Source: Chara braunii (Eukaryota > Streptophyta > Charophyceae > Charales > Characeae). From it: a stretch of DNA of 38,750 nucleotides. The position numbers and the translations under genes were made by a program. Under the pieces are notes generated by a model, which was not told the origin of the DNA, ran no database searches, and saw nothing but the letters and a program-made list of their open reading frames with translations. The DNA lies in assembly GCA_003427395.1 (NCBI GenBank), contig BFEA01000052.1, positions 1,810,738 through 1,849,487 of the forward strand, in the 5' to 3' direction. Below are positions 18,085-28,995 of the stretch, piece by piece (the stretch's first letter is position 1; every line of letters starts with the position of its first letter).

Positions 18085-21000
18085 ATGCCCCCTTTCTGCA
18101 CTCCGATTTGTCCGATCTGCTTCTCCGATGCACGAGCGCTAGAAGATCTGCAGAGTATTTCTGTCTGTGGGCATGTCTTCCATGATGAGTGCCTGCAGAA
18201 GTGGCTGGATTACTGTCCTGCTAGTCGGAAGCCGGCTTGCCCGGTCTGTAAACAGAACTATACTCGCAGTGATGTCCACAAGCTTTACTTTCAGTCTGCT
18301 TCGGAGCAATCGAACGCAAGAAGCCCAGGCCGGGACTCGTCATCTCAGGAAGATGACAATGGCGATGAGCTGCCCACTCGCTTCCCTGGCCGGGAAGCAA
18401 TGGCCAATCAGCTGTCGGCGATGCAAAAGATTCTCCAGGAACACGGTGATGAAAACAAACAGCTCAGGTTGAAGATCATTGAGTGCCAAAAGCGGGTGGA
18501 GTTGGCAGAGAAAGCACAGAAAGAGGCGGAGACTCATGCCGCTGTTGCCAAGGATGCCGCCTCTCGTTTGCTGCAGGATCTTCGGCGGGCGAGGGAATCA
18601 AACGGACAGCTGAAAGAGAAATTGGAGAAGGTGGAGAAACATGTCCGTGCTGCTAAAGTGATTGACGAACCGCAGGTGAGCGAAGACCAGATCGTCGAAA
18701 TGTACAAATGCCGGAACAAGGATGAGCTGATCGACACATTGCTCAAGGCCGTTGGAGCTCGCAGGAAGCAGTACACCGAATTGCTGGCAAAGTGTGACCG
18801 TTTCGCCGCAGGACAGGCACGCGCAGAAGCGAATCAAGCGAAGGCCGTCAAGGAATTGTCAAGAGCGCAAGCGAAGTTAACGAAACTTGAGGCGGCAAAA
18901 GAGGCACAGGAGTTGGAGAGGCTTCGGAAACTGGCAAAGGGGAAGGGAAAAGTTGGCAGTGGATCCTCTCAAGGATTGCAGAATACTGATGACCGCCCAG
19001 CAAAGTCGATACAGAAACACGGAGAGCAAGGGGGATGGATATGCACACCATCTTCGGCCACCCCTTCTCCTGCATTTTCATCTGCTGCCAATGCTCCTCG
19101 TGCATCTTCATTGCCTGTCACTTCTTTCACATCGTCGATGGTTCAGGGGGACGCAGGGGGTGCTCCTGCAACATGCAATGCAACATCCAGCAGTCGTGGC
19201 AAAGGTGCGTCTAGAATTTGCTCGGATAAATGCCCTCATCTCATTCCTTGGTGGTTTTGTTTCTTTCTTAGTTTGGAGTTTATCAGGTAAGTGCCCTGAT
19301 CTCGTTGGCCACTGTGCTTATTCATTTGTTGTTTAACATTCATTTCTTTTTTATCTTTTTTATTTTTTGCCTTTTAGTGTTTGCCTGTGCATGTGCTGGT
19401 ACGTTATGGATTTGTCTGCTTTCGTGTTTGCAAGGGTGAGGGAGAAACTAGGAGAAGCCAGAGCTGAGCTGTATAGGATGATGATCTGCCCATTGGCTGA
19501 GTGGTGCGAAAATGGGTCGTGAGTTCAAATGTCATCGACTCGTCGTACACAAATGACACAAACCTCGGAACCCTCGGATGTGACTGAGACGGCACTCAGA
19601 TTAACGACACATGGAGGGGTTTTGGACAAGCAGGACATACCGTATTCACACCACCCAGTCCCTGTTGCCTGTGCCCTGTGCCCTGTGCCCTTCGAGAATC
19701 TGCACGAGGCCCAGCATCTTCAACTAACTAGTGGCAGTTACTTGAAGACGCTGCGCGTGTGTGGAGCAAATACCTGGGGGACCCGTTCTGCTCACGTTGG
19801 CCTGTATTCAGGCTCGGCCTCATGTTTGCAGGCCTGGCTTCAGTTAGGGCGGGGGGGAGCTATTCCTGGCTGACCGAGGTGCTGAATCCATCCCGATGGA
19901 CCGGATGAATCTAATGATGTTAGCGGCTACCCCCTTACACCACCACTACCTCGGAGCCTCTTTCTCCCATGGTGGGTTTGTGCTTCACACCAAGTTCAAA
20001 ACGAACCCGCAAGGTGCTCTTTTTTCTTCTTTTTTGCTGGCCCCCTCAGCCGACGAGGTTCCAGGGGGGGGGGGTGCGCTCCCAAAGAATGCGCTGCCGG
20101 TCAACTTTGCTGCAAAGGATTGCCTGGGAGAAGAAGTGGTGGTTTAAACTACCAGTACTTCCTAAAGTTGTGCCCGTTAACGAGCCACAATTTTAGGAAA
20201 CGTACNNNNNNNNNNNNNNNNNNNNNNNNNNNNNNNNNNNNNNNNNNNNNNNNNNNNNNNNNNNNNNNNNNNNNNNNNNNNNNNNNNNNNNNNNNNNNNN
20301 NNNNNNNNNNNNNNNNNNNNNNNNNNNNNNNNNNNNNNNNNNNNNNNNNNNNNNNNNNNNNNNNNNNNNNNNNNNNNNNNNNNNNNNNNNNNNNNNNNNN
20401 NNNNNNNNNNNNNNNNNNNNNNNNNNNNNNNNNNNNNNNNNNNNNNNNNNNNNNNNNNNNNNNNNNNNNNNNNNNNNNNNNNNNNNNNNNNNNNNNNNNN
20501 NNNNNNNNNNNNNNNNNNNNGGTCAACTTTGTTGCAAAGGATTGCCTGGGAGAAGAAGTGGTGGTTTAAACTACCAGTACTTCCTAAAGTTGTGCCCGTT
20601 AACGAGCCACAATTTAGGAAACGTACGGGCCACTACAGGACTGTCCAAATTCATCCGAGTAGAAACGTTTCTACTCTTTTTTTTTTTTCTGCGGTCGATA
20701 GCTGGGCCAAGTACAGGTGGTTTAAACTTTAAACCGAAGAAAGAAAGGAGAAAAGAACAATTATACAGATCACTGAGACCGGTGAACAGAAGAAAGAAGC
20801 AGCACACAGTTCAGACTCGTACCTCTGTCGTGACCAAATTCCTACACACATGTACTTGAAATAAGCGAATCTGAGTTCAAATCCTGATGAATCCAATAAA
20901 TTTAGCGGCTACTCCACAATAATAACATTAACAAAAAACCTGCGAACATAGCACGAGAAGTTTGAAAACAAAATATGTAGCAAATAATAATAACAAATAG

Positions 21001-22845
21001 AATATAATGACAATGATAATAAAACATGCAGCTTCAGAGTCTCTGAGATGATGGAGATTGAGGAGGGATGGGTAGTACTCCAATCTTGGATTTTCAGAAA
21101 TGCACCCAGGAGTTTGACTAAGTTTGATTGCATGGTTGACATCTGTCACATTTTATTGACCTGCAGGTTCTGCAGACAGTGTGCTTGGAAATGTGGAAGC
21201 TGTCACACGCTCCGTCGTCCATGGAGCCAGTGCTCAGGAGCTTGGTGTTTCTCCTGCTGGTCCTTCACAAGGACCCCTGGATAGGGTGCAGCGTGGGACC
21301 ATTGAGCAGAGTGCAGGGCAGAATGAGGGAGAAGGAGGCGGCGTTTGCCCTTTGGCGAATAATGCTGCTCAGGGCAAGCTGTCGAACTCCAAAGGAGGCA
21401 AGCCAGCAGCCCTCCATAGCACTGTTTCAACAGAGGCCAATATCGGATATGGCACGTTCAAAGATGGTGCCATAGCAGGCAGAGGATCTAAGGAAGACGA
21501 CCGCCTACCCTCCTTGGAGGAAGAGAAAGAACATTGCGGCTCGGGCCTGCCTACGGTCATCAGTTCTGGGGCAATGGGGCCTCAGGTTCTTGCGCATATG
21601 GAACTTAAGGGCGGTACTTGCAGGCCTGGTGCTGCCGAGGCTCAGTCAACGGATGAGGATCAAGATCGTGCCGTTGGTCGCCGGGCAGATACAAGTCAGG
21701 GTATCCCTGCCAGTTGTCATGTGCCTGATAGTGACTGTCTGTTCGGTGAACTTCTGAGTGTGATGGAAGAAGAAATGGCAATGGCAGCAGGGTCGAGCAG
21801 GCTTGGCCAACCCGCCATGACGCACACACTTGCAGACGAAGAGGAAGAGACACCTCTGCGGAGGGATGGTAACCGTGGCCCAAGCAGACCCTCCTCCACA
21901 GCAACCTTTCGCCACGAAGTGGAGGCAGGGGAGCAGAACCACACAACTGTGGAACAGGACAACCGTACGGTCGATCCGCTGGAAATGCAGCCGCCTGACG
22001 GAGGACATGCGAAACAGAGTGCCGATGAAGCAGGAAACCGCTCAGCAGGAGGTTGTAACAATGGAGGCGCTTTGTCCGACTTCGCTGTTGCGAGCTTGCA
22101 CATACGGCAGGAGGCAGGGTTATCCCGGCGGGAAGCTGTGAGAGGTGGGAGTGTTGTCCTTGCAGGTGCCAGCGGGACATCCACAGGGGCGTCTACAGGT
22201 GTTAGCGGGTCTGGCCCATCGTTTTCGTCAACTGTGCGAGCAAGCACACTCAGGAAAATCTACTCAGGTGACCCAGATGCCCACGGTCAAGTACTGGTAG
22301 GTGGAATTGGTGCGATATCGAGGAAGGGAGGGGTTACCAGTGTGCCGATATCCTTATTAGCAAGGAAGGGTGGTGTTTCAGGTTCTGCCGCCCTCAGGAG
22401 GCCGCCTCTCGACAAACTTGGAGGTATCTCTCTCGGGAAGATTGGCACTCATGTACCAGATATCGGACGGTCGTTGGGTGAGAGAGTGGCGATGGATGGC
22501 AAGCAGCCGCCTCTGCAGAGTACACGGGCCGGTGAGCTAGCGAGCAGGCCGAGCATGGAAAACGAAAAGAAGGATGGTGATGAGAATGCGACAAACAACA
22601 CTGCCATCTTGCCAGATGTCTCCCGTGCAGCTGTTTCCAGAGAGTCTGCATCAATCAGCAACAGTTTTTTAACGCCATCGCCATCGATCGGAGGAATTGG
22701 TCAACTGAGCAACAATGTTCATAAGGCACCTGTGTGTCGGTTGCCGCCACCAAAGCGCTCAAAATTATCGTCTGCAGCAGGGCGGGGAGGACGAGGGGTG
22801 ACCTTGCAGATGGAGCACTTCTTCACCCGGACATCTCAATGTTAA
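18085..22845 (+). CDS. TRAIP-like: TRAIP/NOPO-like RING E3 ubiquitin ligase (two exons)
   Basis: Exons 18085-19204 and 21167-22845 join in phase 1 (AAAG|GTGCGT donor, CTGCAG acceptor) to give 932 residues. A RING-H2 at residues 9-55 has C9, C12, C28, H30, H33, C36, C52 and C55, with SVCGHVFHDECLQKW, then DVHKLYF as in TRAIP after its RING. Coiled coils run about 105-192 and 222-285. The C-terminal half is low-complexity, Gly/Ser-rich. The end has basic PPPKRSK and then TLQMEHFF (919-926), which fits the PIP-box core with Met at position 4 and Phe-Phe at 7-8 but Thr instead of Gln at 1. TRAIP acts at replisomes, ubiquitinating CMG helicase and promoting fork and crosslink responses; a nuclear role here is inference. 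The protein is much longer than animal TRAIP (about 470 aa), mostly through the second exon. The start ATG gives MPPFCTPICPIC; a GTG just upstream is not a plausible start. Confidence 0.82.
19478..19560 (+). mobile_element. Degenerate tRNA-like SINE fragment in intron
   Basis: TTGGCTGAGTGGT resembles box A and GAGTTCAAATGTC box B, about 30 bp apart. It is probably a decayed SINE. A GAGTTCAAATCCTGATGAATC piece at about 20873 may be another. Confidence 0.4.
20099..20626. repeat. Assembly gap flanked by a 106-bp direct repeat
   Basis: Segments 20099-20205 and 20521-20626 are nearly identical (a C/T change and one T deleted) and flank 315 N (20206-20520). The gap may hide a tandem array or be a joining artefact. 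Confidence 0.9.
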
Positions 22846-23160
22846 GATTGTTTTGAATATGTCAGCAAAGTACTATTGTGTTGAAACTTTGGAACTAATT
22901 TGATCATGTTTGTGTATACAAAGAGCCTGTCACAGTTGTAATTCTTTTACATTTTTTCTTTAATGGCCAAGTATGATCAGCATTCTTTTCTGATAGTTAC
23001 GAATCTTGGCGTTCGGCCAAAGTAGCCACAGAACTGCAACTGTTTTGGGGAAAAAAAGCTGAAAAAAAGGTTAAAAACCCTGCAAAACTGCAAGGCAAAA
23101 GTGCACTTCCATCCAAATTTCCGCAACAGTTAGAAATTTCAGAAATGTCAGCAGAGGAAT
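22846..23160 (+). other. Probable 3' UTR of the TRAIP-like gene
   Basis: AT-rich sequence with TTTGTGTATACAAAG and TTGTAATTC, no open frame, before the SINE begins. Confidence 0.45.
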
Positions 23161-23164
23161 TTCC

Positions 23165-23530
23165 AATGCTTTGAAAGCCAGACTCGAACCCCTGTTCATC
23201 ATCATGTAACAGTTGTGCTCAACCATGTATGATAGTCTCAAATGGTAACAAAGTATGACATGCCAGATTGGGAGATCAACAAAACAACCTATGGTCAATG
23301 TCGTTAGGCAATCCATTCATAATTAAGACCGGACGTACAATAATCATGGACTAAATCCTTTGGATGATGAAGGCAGTGTCTGTAATCCTTATCATGGTGT
23401 GTACAGCCGTGCTTCGGTCAACGCCCGCCGGTGTCCGTGCGCAAGGCTGCAGGGTTTTGAACCCCCAACTTCAAGCCACAATGTGCGTTTTCAATCGATG
23501 TTCTATCCACTGAGCTAATCGGTTGTACAC
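23165..23530 (-). mobile_element. Dimeric tRNA-derived SINE, copy 1
   Basis: On the minus strand, the first monomer has TTAGCTCAGTGG (box A) and GGGTTCAAAACCC-type box B. About 200 bp on, a second monomer ends in GGGGTTCGAGTCTGGC (box B). The linker contains GTTGATCTCCCAATCTGGCA. The 32.8-33.2 kb copy has the same order of parts. Confidence 0.72.
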
Positions 23531-24165
23531 TTTGTGCGTGTGGTATTCCTCATTTTCTAGGTAAGCTGCTTCTCTCGAACCCTGGCATCGACACCTGCTG
23601 TGGCTACCACTCTCTCCCACTTGATCTCTGGCAGTCTCACTCTTTACTATTTATCTACCTTATTGACTCCCAAGAGCAATCTAAGAAGTGCAAGGAAAAA
23701 TAAATAAAGGAGTCGGACATGATGAATCCTTTGAGTGTTGATTCGGCCAAGCCTACCTTTGGTTGGATCTGTGGACAACTGAGGTTTCATGATTTATGGC
23801 TAGTGTATGGCTTGACTCGGGAAGTTTGTGGAAACTACTGCTAAGCCTTTGGATTCCGTGGGATGTGTGGTTGTAGCTGACTCCTAAGAAATGTTTGACG
23901 TTAAATTTTTTACAATGCAGGGCTTGAGTGCTGATTTTCTTAGGGCATAGTATGCATAAGCACGAAATATAAACTTAACCCAAAAAATGCAGCAATTGAA
24001 CTAACTCCTATAGCTCCAGCACATGGTGAGCATCTAAAGCACCTACCTATCTCAATTGATACTCAGACTAAGTAGAACTCACACTCAATCACGTATGAGT
24101 CTATACCATAATAGGTAAGTACTCTCACCAGAATCCCAAGTTGTTTTCTCATAACTAGTTGGTTG
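23531..24165. other. AT-rich non-genic stretch
   Basis: I see no gene, RNA gene or clear repeat in it. Confidence 0.4.
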
Positions 24166-24169
24166 AACC

Positions 24170-24460
24170 CTCAGGTGATAAATTTTTTACTTATAAATTT
24201 TGGAAAGTCACTTTCGCTAAGGGAAGTGTTGCCCAAATTTTTGCAAATCCAATGAGTTAAATTTTATCTTTGCAAATTTCAACGTTTGTCTGAGCTTCAG
24301 ATCTGGCATAGTAGAAATCTGGGAAGCCTACTTCTCTAGGGGAAGCCCAAACTTGTACTAAATCGGAGAGTTAGACAAAATTTAACTTTGTAAGGTCAGA
24401 GTTTTTTTTTAGATTTTGTATTTAGCTTTGTACAAATTTTGGAAAGACACTTTTCCTTTT
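24170..24460. repeat. About 100-bp diverged repeats (set 1)
   Basis: Units with AAATTTTGGAAAGtCAC, AGTTAGACAAAATTTAACTTT and GGGAAGCC repeat here and again at 26490-26830. A T run lies at 24459-24477. Confidence 0.65.
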
Positions 24461-24739
24461 TTTTTTTTTTTTTTTTTAAGGACAAATGCTCTTGTCTATT
24501 CGTGGGGAGCAGCATGTGCTGGGAACTGGGCCCATCGTCCCATATAGAGTTACACAAGTCATTTGAGATACCAGGGTCATTGCCTGGCATCGACTGATAA
24601 TCAATCTGAGAACTATTGAAGAAATTCAAGAGAATTAAAGGAGAGGTTAAAAAACTATGAACGACTACTGACCTCTTTTCGAATGCTAATAACCCCTAGA
24701 CTCCCAAACAAAACTCTTTAAAATTGTCCAACAGTCTTA

Positions 24740-26440
24740 TTCCCTGTCGAGCTCTCCCAGGCCCCACATCCCCACCCGACTAGGTTATAGAGCAACACGA
24801 CTCACCCCAGCTCCGGCCAGCGTTGTCCCAACAGCTACCCTTGGTTGTCCCTTGGAATGCCCACCCCAAAGCATCCTCAAATCTCTCTACCAGACCTTAC
24901 GCTCCTGCAATCAGCAGGTTACAGGGCAACACCCCAGCACCGGCCAGCGTCGTTCTGGCATCGAACAATCGCAGGTCCATGAATTTATCGGTATCAAACA
25001 ACCTAAAGTGAGTTGCTAGAAGTTCCAGAATCCTAAAACATTTTTTTTTAATACCAAAATCGATGTTATTTGAGGTAAATTTGGGAGACTATCCACCAAC
25101 CAAAATCCCAGCAATTGTCTTCAAACACTCTAAAGCGCCAGAGGGTCCTAACACCCTCGAAGTCCTCGAACACTGTCTATTCCCTACCAAGCTCTACCAA
25201 GCCTCTCACCCCCGTTATAGGTTACAGGGCAAAGCAACTCACCCCGGCTCCGGCCAGCATCGTCTTCGATAGGAACTCTTGATTGTCCCGTGAAATGCCC
25301 CTCCTAGCCATTCCCAGATCTCTTTACCAGGCCTTAAGCTCCTGCTGTCAACAAGTTACAGGGTCAACACCCCAGCACCGGCCAGTGTCATTCTGGCATC
25401 GAAGAACCGCAAGTCCATGAATAAAACAACGTCAAAATTTGCCTCAAGGAAATTGCAAGGAGTCCCAAGAGCCTGAAAGCGTTCTACCACAACCACCAAG
25501 AACAATCACAAGCTCAAGAGGGTAACCATATCCGAACATATCGTCCGTTGGTTTTAATTTTCTTTTTATACAAAATAGGATATGAATGACATACAACAAA
25601 ATTGAAAGTAAAAAATGTGAACCAAAACAACCGATTTGCAAATTTCCCACGCAACAATTGGAGAAAACAAAGTCCCCGTGACCAGTCCTCGAACCGAAAC
25701 GCGGTTGGTCTCATAACTCCTTATGCTAGAGTTACGGGGCACCACCATGCCCTGGTACCGACCAGCCTGGTATAGACGGCAAGGAGTGCCGTCCTCCCTC
25801 GAGAACTCCTATTAGCTGCACACCCCTAGGTGACAGGGATAAAACCCCAGCAACGGTTGCGTCGAACGTGGTGATTCTCCCTTCCTCCCTCCACAAAGCT
25901 CCCCAAGCCTCACGCTCCCCCAGGTTACAGAGCAACGCTCCAGCACCGGTTTGCGTTGTCCCAACCACGTTCTTCTGACCTACCGACGAAGACTAAGGCC
26001 GTTCCCCTGTTACACCCCCCTACAAACTTCCCACCCATCCGTGTGAATAATCTGCTTCCCTTAATCAAATGTTTTTTGGCTACCTGCTAAAAAAATTTAA
26101 AATATAAAACCTAGGTGGCAATTTGCAGAGCAGTCAAAGAAACTATAACAACCCTACTTAGGCTTGCCAACGCAATGATACTCTCTTCCTGAGTTTGCTC
26201 AGCCTCACACCCCCACCCCTAGGTTACAAGGCAACACAACTCACCCCAACTCTGACCGACATCCTCCAAGCAGCAACCCTTGATTATTATGTGAGATGCC
26301 CACCCCTAAGCATTCCCAAATCTCTCTACCAGGCCTCATGCTCTTGCTTCACAGGTTACAAGGCAACACCCCAACACCGACCAGCGTCGTTCTGCCATCG
26401 AAAAAACGCAGATCCACAATTATAACAATAACAGACACAT
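24740..26440 (+). repeat. Hierarchical 400-500 bp repeat array
   Basis: Four diverged units at about 24760-24990, 25160-25420, 25725-25975 and 26190-26420. Each contains one or two copies of AGGTTACAGGGCAACAC, CCCCAGCACCGGCCAGCGTC and TTCTGGCATCGAA. Inter-unit spacers are AT-rich, with no gene. Confidence 0.8.
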
Positions 26441-26489
26441 CTAAGAAGATTTGCCAACAATCTCCAATGAGAGAAGCAGAATCAACAAT

Positions 26490-26850
26490 GTAACAAAGGT
26501 CATTAGATTAGGCAAAATTCATCACGAATCATGTACCAAATTTCTACAATATATAAAACTTACTAAAAAGTTAGTTAAAATTTTGTCTTGGCAAGACTCA
26601 AGTTTTATCTTAAGTTCATATCTGACTCAGTGTAAATCTGGGAAACTTACCTTTCTAAAGGAGGTCTGCCCAAATTTTTACAAGGTCAGAAAGTTAGACA
26701 AAATTTAACTTTGTGAAGTCAAGGATCGCTCAGATTTCACATCCAACTGAGTATAAATTATGGAAAGACATTTTCTTCAGAGAGAGTGTTCTAAAAAATT
26801 TTCTTCAATTTGAGGAGTTTGATTATATTTTGACAGTAAAAGTTTTGGCG
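26490..26850. repeat. About 100-bp diverged repeats (set 2)
   Basis: Same family as 24170-24460 (AGTTAGACAAAATTTAACTTT, TATAAATTATGGAAAGACA). The two sets bracket the 24.7-26.4 kb array. Confidence 0.6.
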
Positions 26851-27250
26851 ATCCACCCTGTATAGAGGAGATGCTTCCAGGAATTTTATGATTCTCTTTA
26901 ACACTCACTTGAAGGTAGGTTTATATTTAGTCTTGGAAGACATTTGAGTGACATGTAATATGGGGCTCTATTCTCCATACACTCATAGTTTAGTCTTTTG
27001 GGAATTGAGCTCTGTTGTGTAACAAGTTTTTTTTAATCATTTCGAATCAAGATCTGACTAGTTTCAGCCTGATCCTACGAGGATCATGTTCTGTTATTTT
27101 TTGGTAAAATGTTGGTTGTCGACCTGTCGGGTCCCGACTCAACTCGAACAGATTATCGCTACTCAACCTAAAGGCCTGAGCCCCTGTGGGTTGGATTGTT
27201 TCTTTGGGTTTTTACCCAGACTTTTATTAAATGGCAATTCAAAAATTTAT

Positions 27251-27295
<45 letters not shown>

Positions 27296-27700
27296 GTCCA
27301 AGATGTTGTAGAGGCCAGTCACTGAGTGCACAGTGATCACTTGGAGCTATGAGCCACGGGTGTCCAGGAATATGAGACCCCATCCTCACGTCAATACTCC
27401 TAGCACACCCCCTATCCCACTATCTTACCTCAGTGTGACCAGCACTCAGGACCATTGCCCTCCCATTGGGTAGTCAACTTGGACCGAACAACAGTGATAG
27501 GCACCGGAGCTGATAAGTTGACCAACCCTGGTGGAAGCGGAAGCGGATGAACCTTATCGAACGGTGTCAGGACAGAAATGTCTGTGAGGGTTTCTGCCCG
27601 AGTTTTTCAAGGGCAGACACTGCCCGACCCTTGCTTGGGTTGAAAGACTTGATGAGATTGGCGTGCCAAAGGTTATTCAGACCAACGCTATAACTGAAAG
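26851..27700. other. Non-genic stretch with long poly-T
   Basis: No gene is supported. A T run of about 40 bases lies at 27250-27292. It is followed by TTAGAGTCCAAGATGTTGTA, similar to sequence after a T-rich run at 35578-35612, which suggests a shared element end. Confidence 0.45.
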
Positions 27701-27711
27701 ACCTGAAGCCT

Positions 27712-27758
27712 GATGTCGTTGACATAAAACGTCGTTGATGTGAGACGACGTCGACATC
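27712..27758. other. Coaxial stem-loop with a 10-nt bulge
   Basis: GATGTCG 27712-27718 pairs with CGACATC 27752-27758. Inside, ACGTCGT 27729-27735 pairs with ACGACGT 27745-27751. Confidence 0.55.
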
Positions 27759-28162
27759 CGCTTAAGACAGCAGGAGTCAGCACTGTCATCCACAGTTCTC
27801 GACGAGGCCGCAGTAGTGTGCAGTCGTGGAAAAACTAAAGTTAGACCTAGTCTACCTAAAATAACAGCCGCGCGATTCAGGGCCTAAGTGAGATAAGAAG
27901 AGGTGTGCGCCGGGTATAAAGCCACGACGCAGGGGAAAAGGAAGGAGAGTTTAATTCTAGGGCCGCGGGGCTTGACGTCGAGCCACGGGGGTGATAGGCC
28001 GATGCCAATGTCACGCGGCCAACCGAGCGTGCAGGGCCGTGAGTTGGCGGGGCCGGCAGGGCCGCAGGCAGGCCGGGCCTGTAGGGTTATGGGCAGGCAG
28101 GGCCTGCAAGGCCGCGGAACGGAGGGACAGTGGCTGGGCCAAGCTCTTCTTATAGGAGAGTT

Positions 28163-28810
28163 GCTCCTATCACTGTCGTGATAGGAGCTAGCCCAGTAGG
28201 TTACCACACCAAACTCTCACCCAGCAGATACCAAGAACGAATCTGACATGCCAGCCTACTGGGGAAAGCTCCTTTTGGAGCAGCCCAAAGCAACTGGACG
28301 CGGCCGATCTCGGCCACGCGATCCTCAAGATCGCACGGCTGAGATCTGTCGCGCGCAGATCAAAGTAGCCCCTGTGCGAGGATGACACACATAACTTGAA
28401 AAAAAAAAAAAAAAAACAATAACAACAACAACTAAAACTAAACTAACGTGAAGCGCCACATGGCGCTATACGAAGTGACTGGGGCACTTCAGTCCCCAGC
28501 CAATGTGACAGGCGCCCGTTAGAAACGGGCAGCCACGATTTAGGTAAGTTCTTTCTTTTTCTTTTTTAGATTCAGTTAGATTTTTTTTTAGATTTTATCT
28601 AGATTTTCTTTTTTGTCTTTTTCTCTTTCTTTTTTTGAGAGATTGCGTGCCCGTTCGTTCTGGACGAACGGGCATAAAAGAAAGGCACGATTGTGCCAGA
28701 CTGTTTCGTCGGACTTCCACCGAATCATCAGGAGGCTAAGCCTCGACAGTCAATCAATCCGCCTGAATCAGCCACACAAACGCGGTTGTATTCAGGCGGC
28801 GTGATACACT

Positions 28811-28864
<54 letters not shown>

Positions 28865-28962
28865 AAAACCTACTTATCTGCGCCCGTTGGTTGAGCAACG
28901 GGCTGCAGACCGCCGCCTGCACCTGGCGCCGTACGCGTCCAGGTACGGGCGCGGGGGCAATA

Positions 28963-28995
<33 letters not shown>

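Larger units (their letters stand above)
19205..21166 (+). other. Intron of the TRAIP-like gene
   Basis: GTGCGT donor, TTTTATTGACCTGCAG acceptor, 1962 bp including 315 N. A second acceptor 9 bp downstream (TTCTGCAG, 21175) keeps the frame and would drop three residues. Reading through the donor hits a stop at 19290. Confidence 0.75.

Noticed and set aside
19205-19290. RING gene ending at the 19290 stop without splicing
   Set aside because: A good GTGCGT donor at 19205 joins in frame to an open 554-codon stretch ending in a PIP-like motif, a better gene than an 86-nt read-through.
21605-22247. Minus-strand frames of 120-191 codons opposite exon 2
   Set aside because: Shadows of the GC-rich + strand coding exon.
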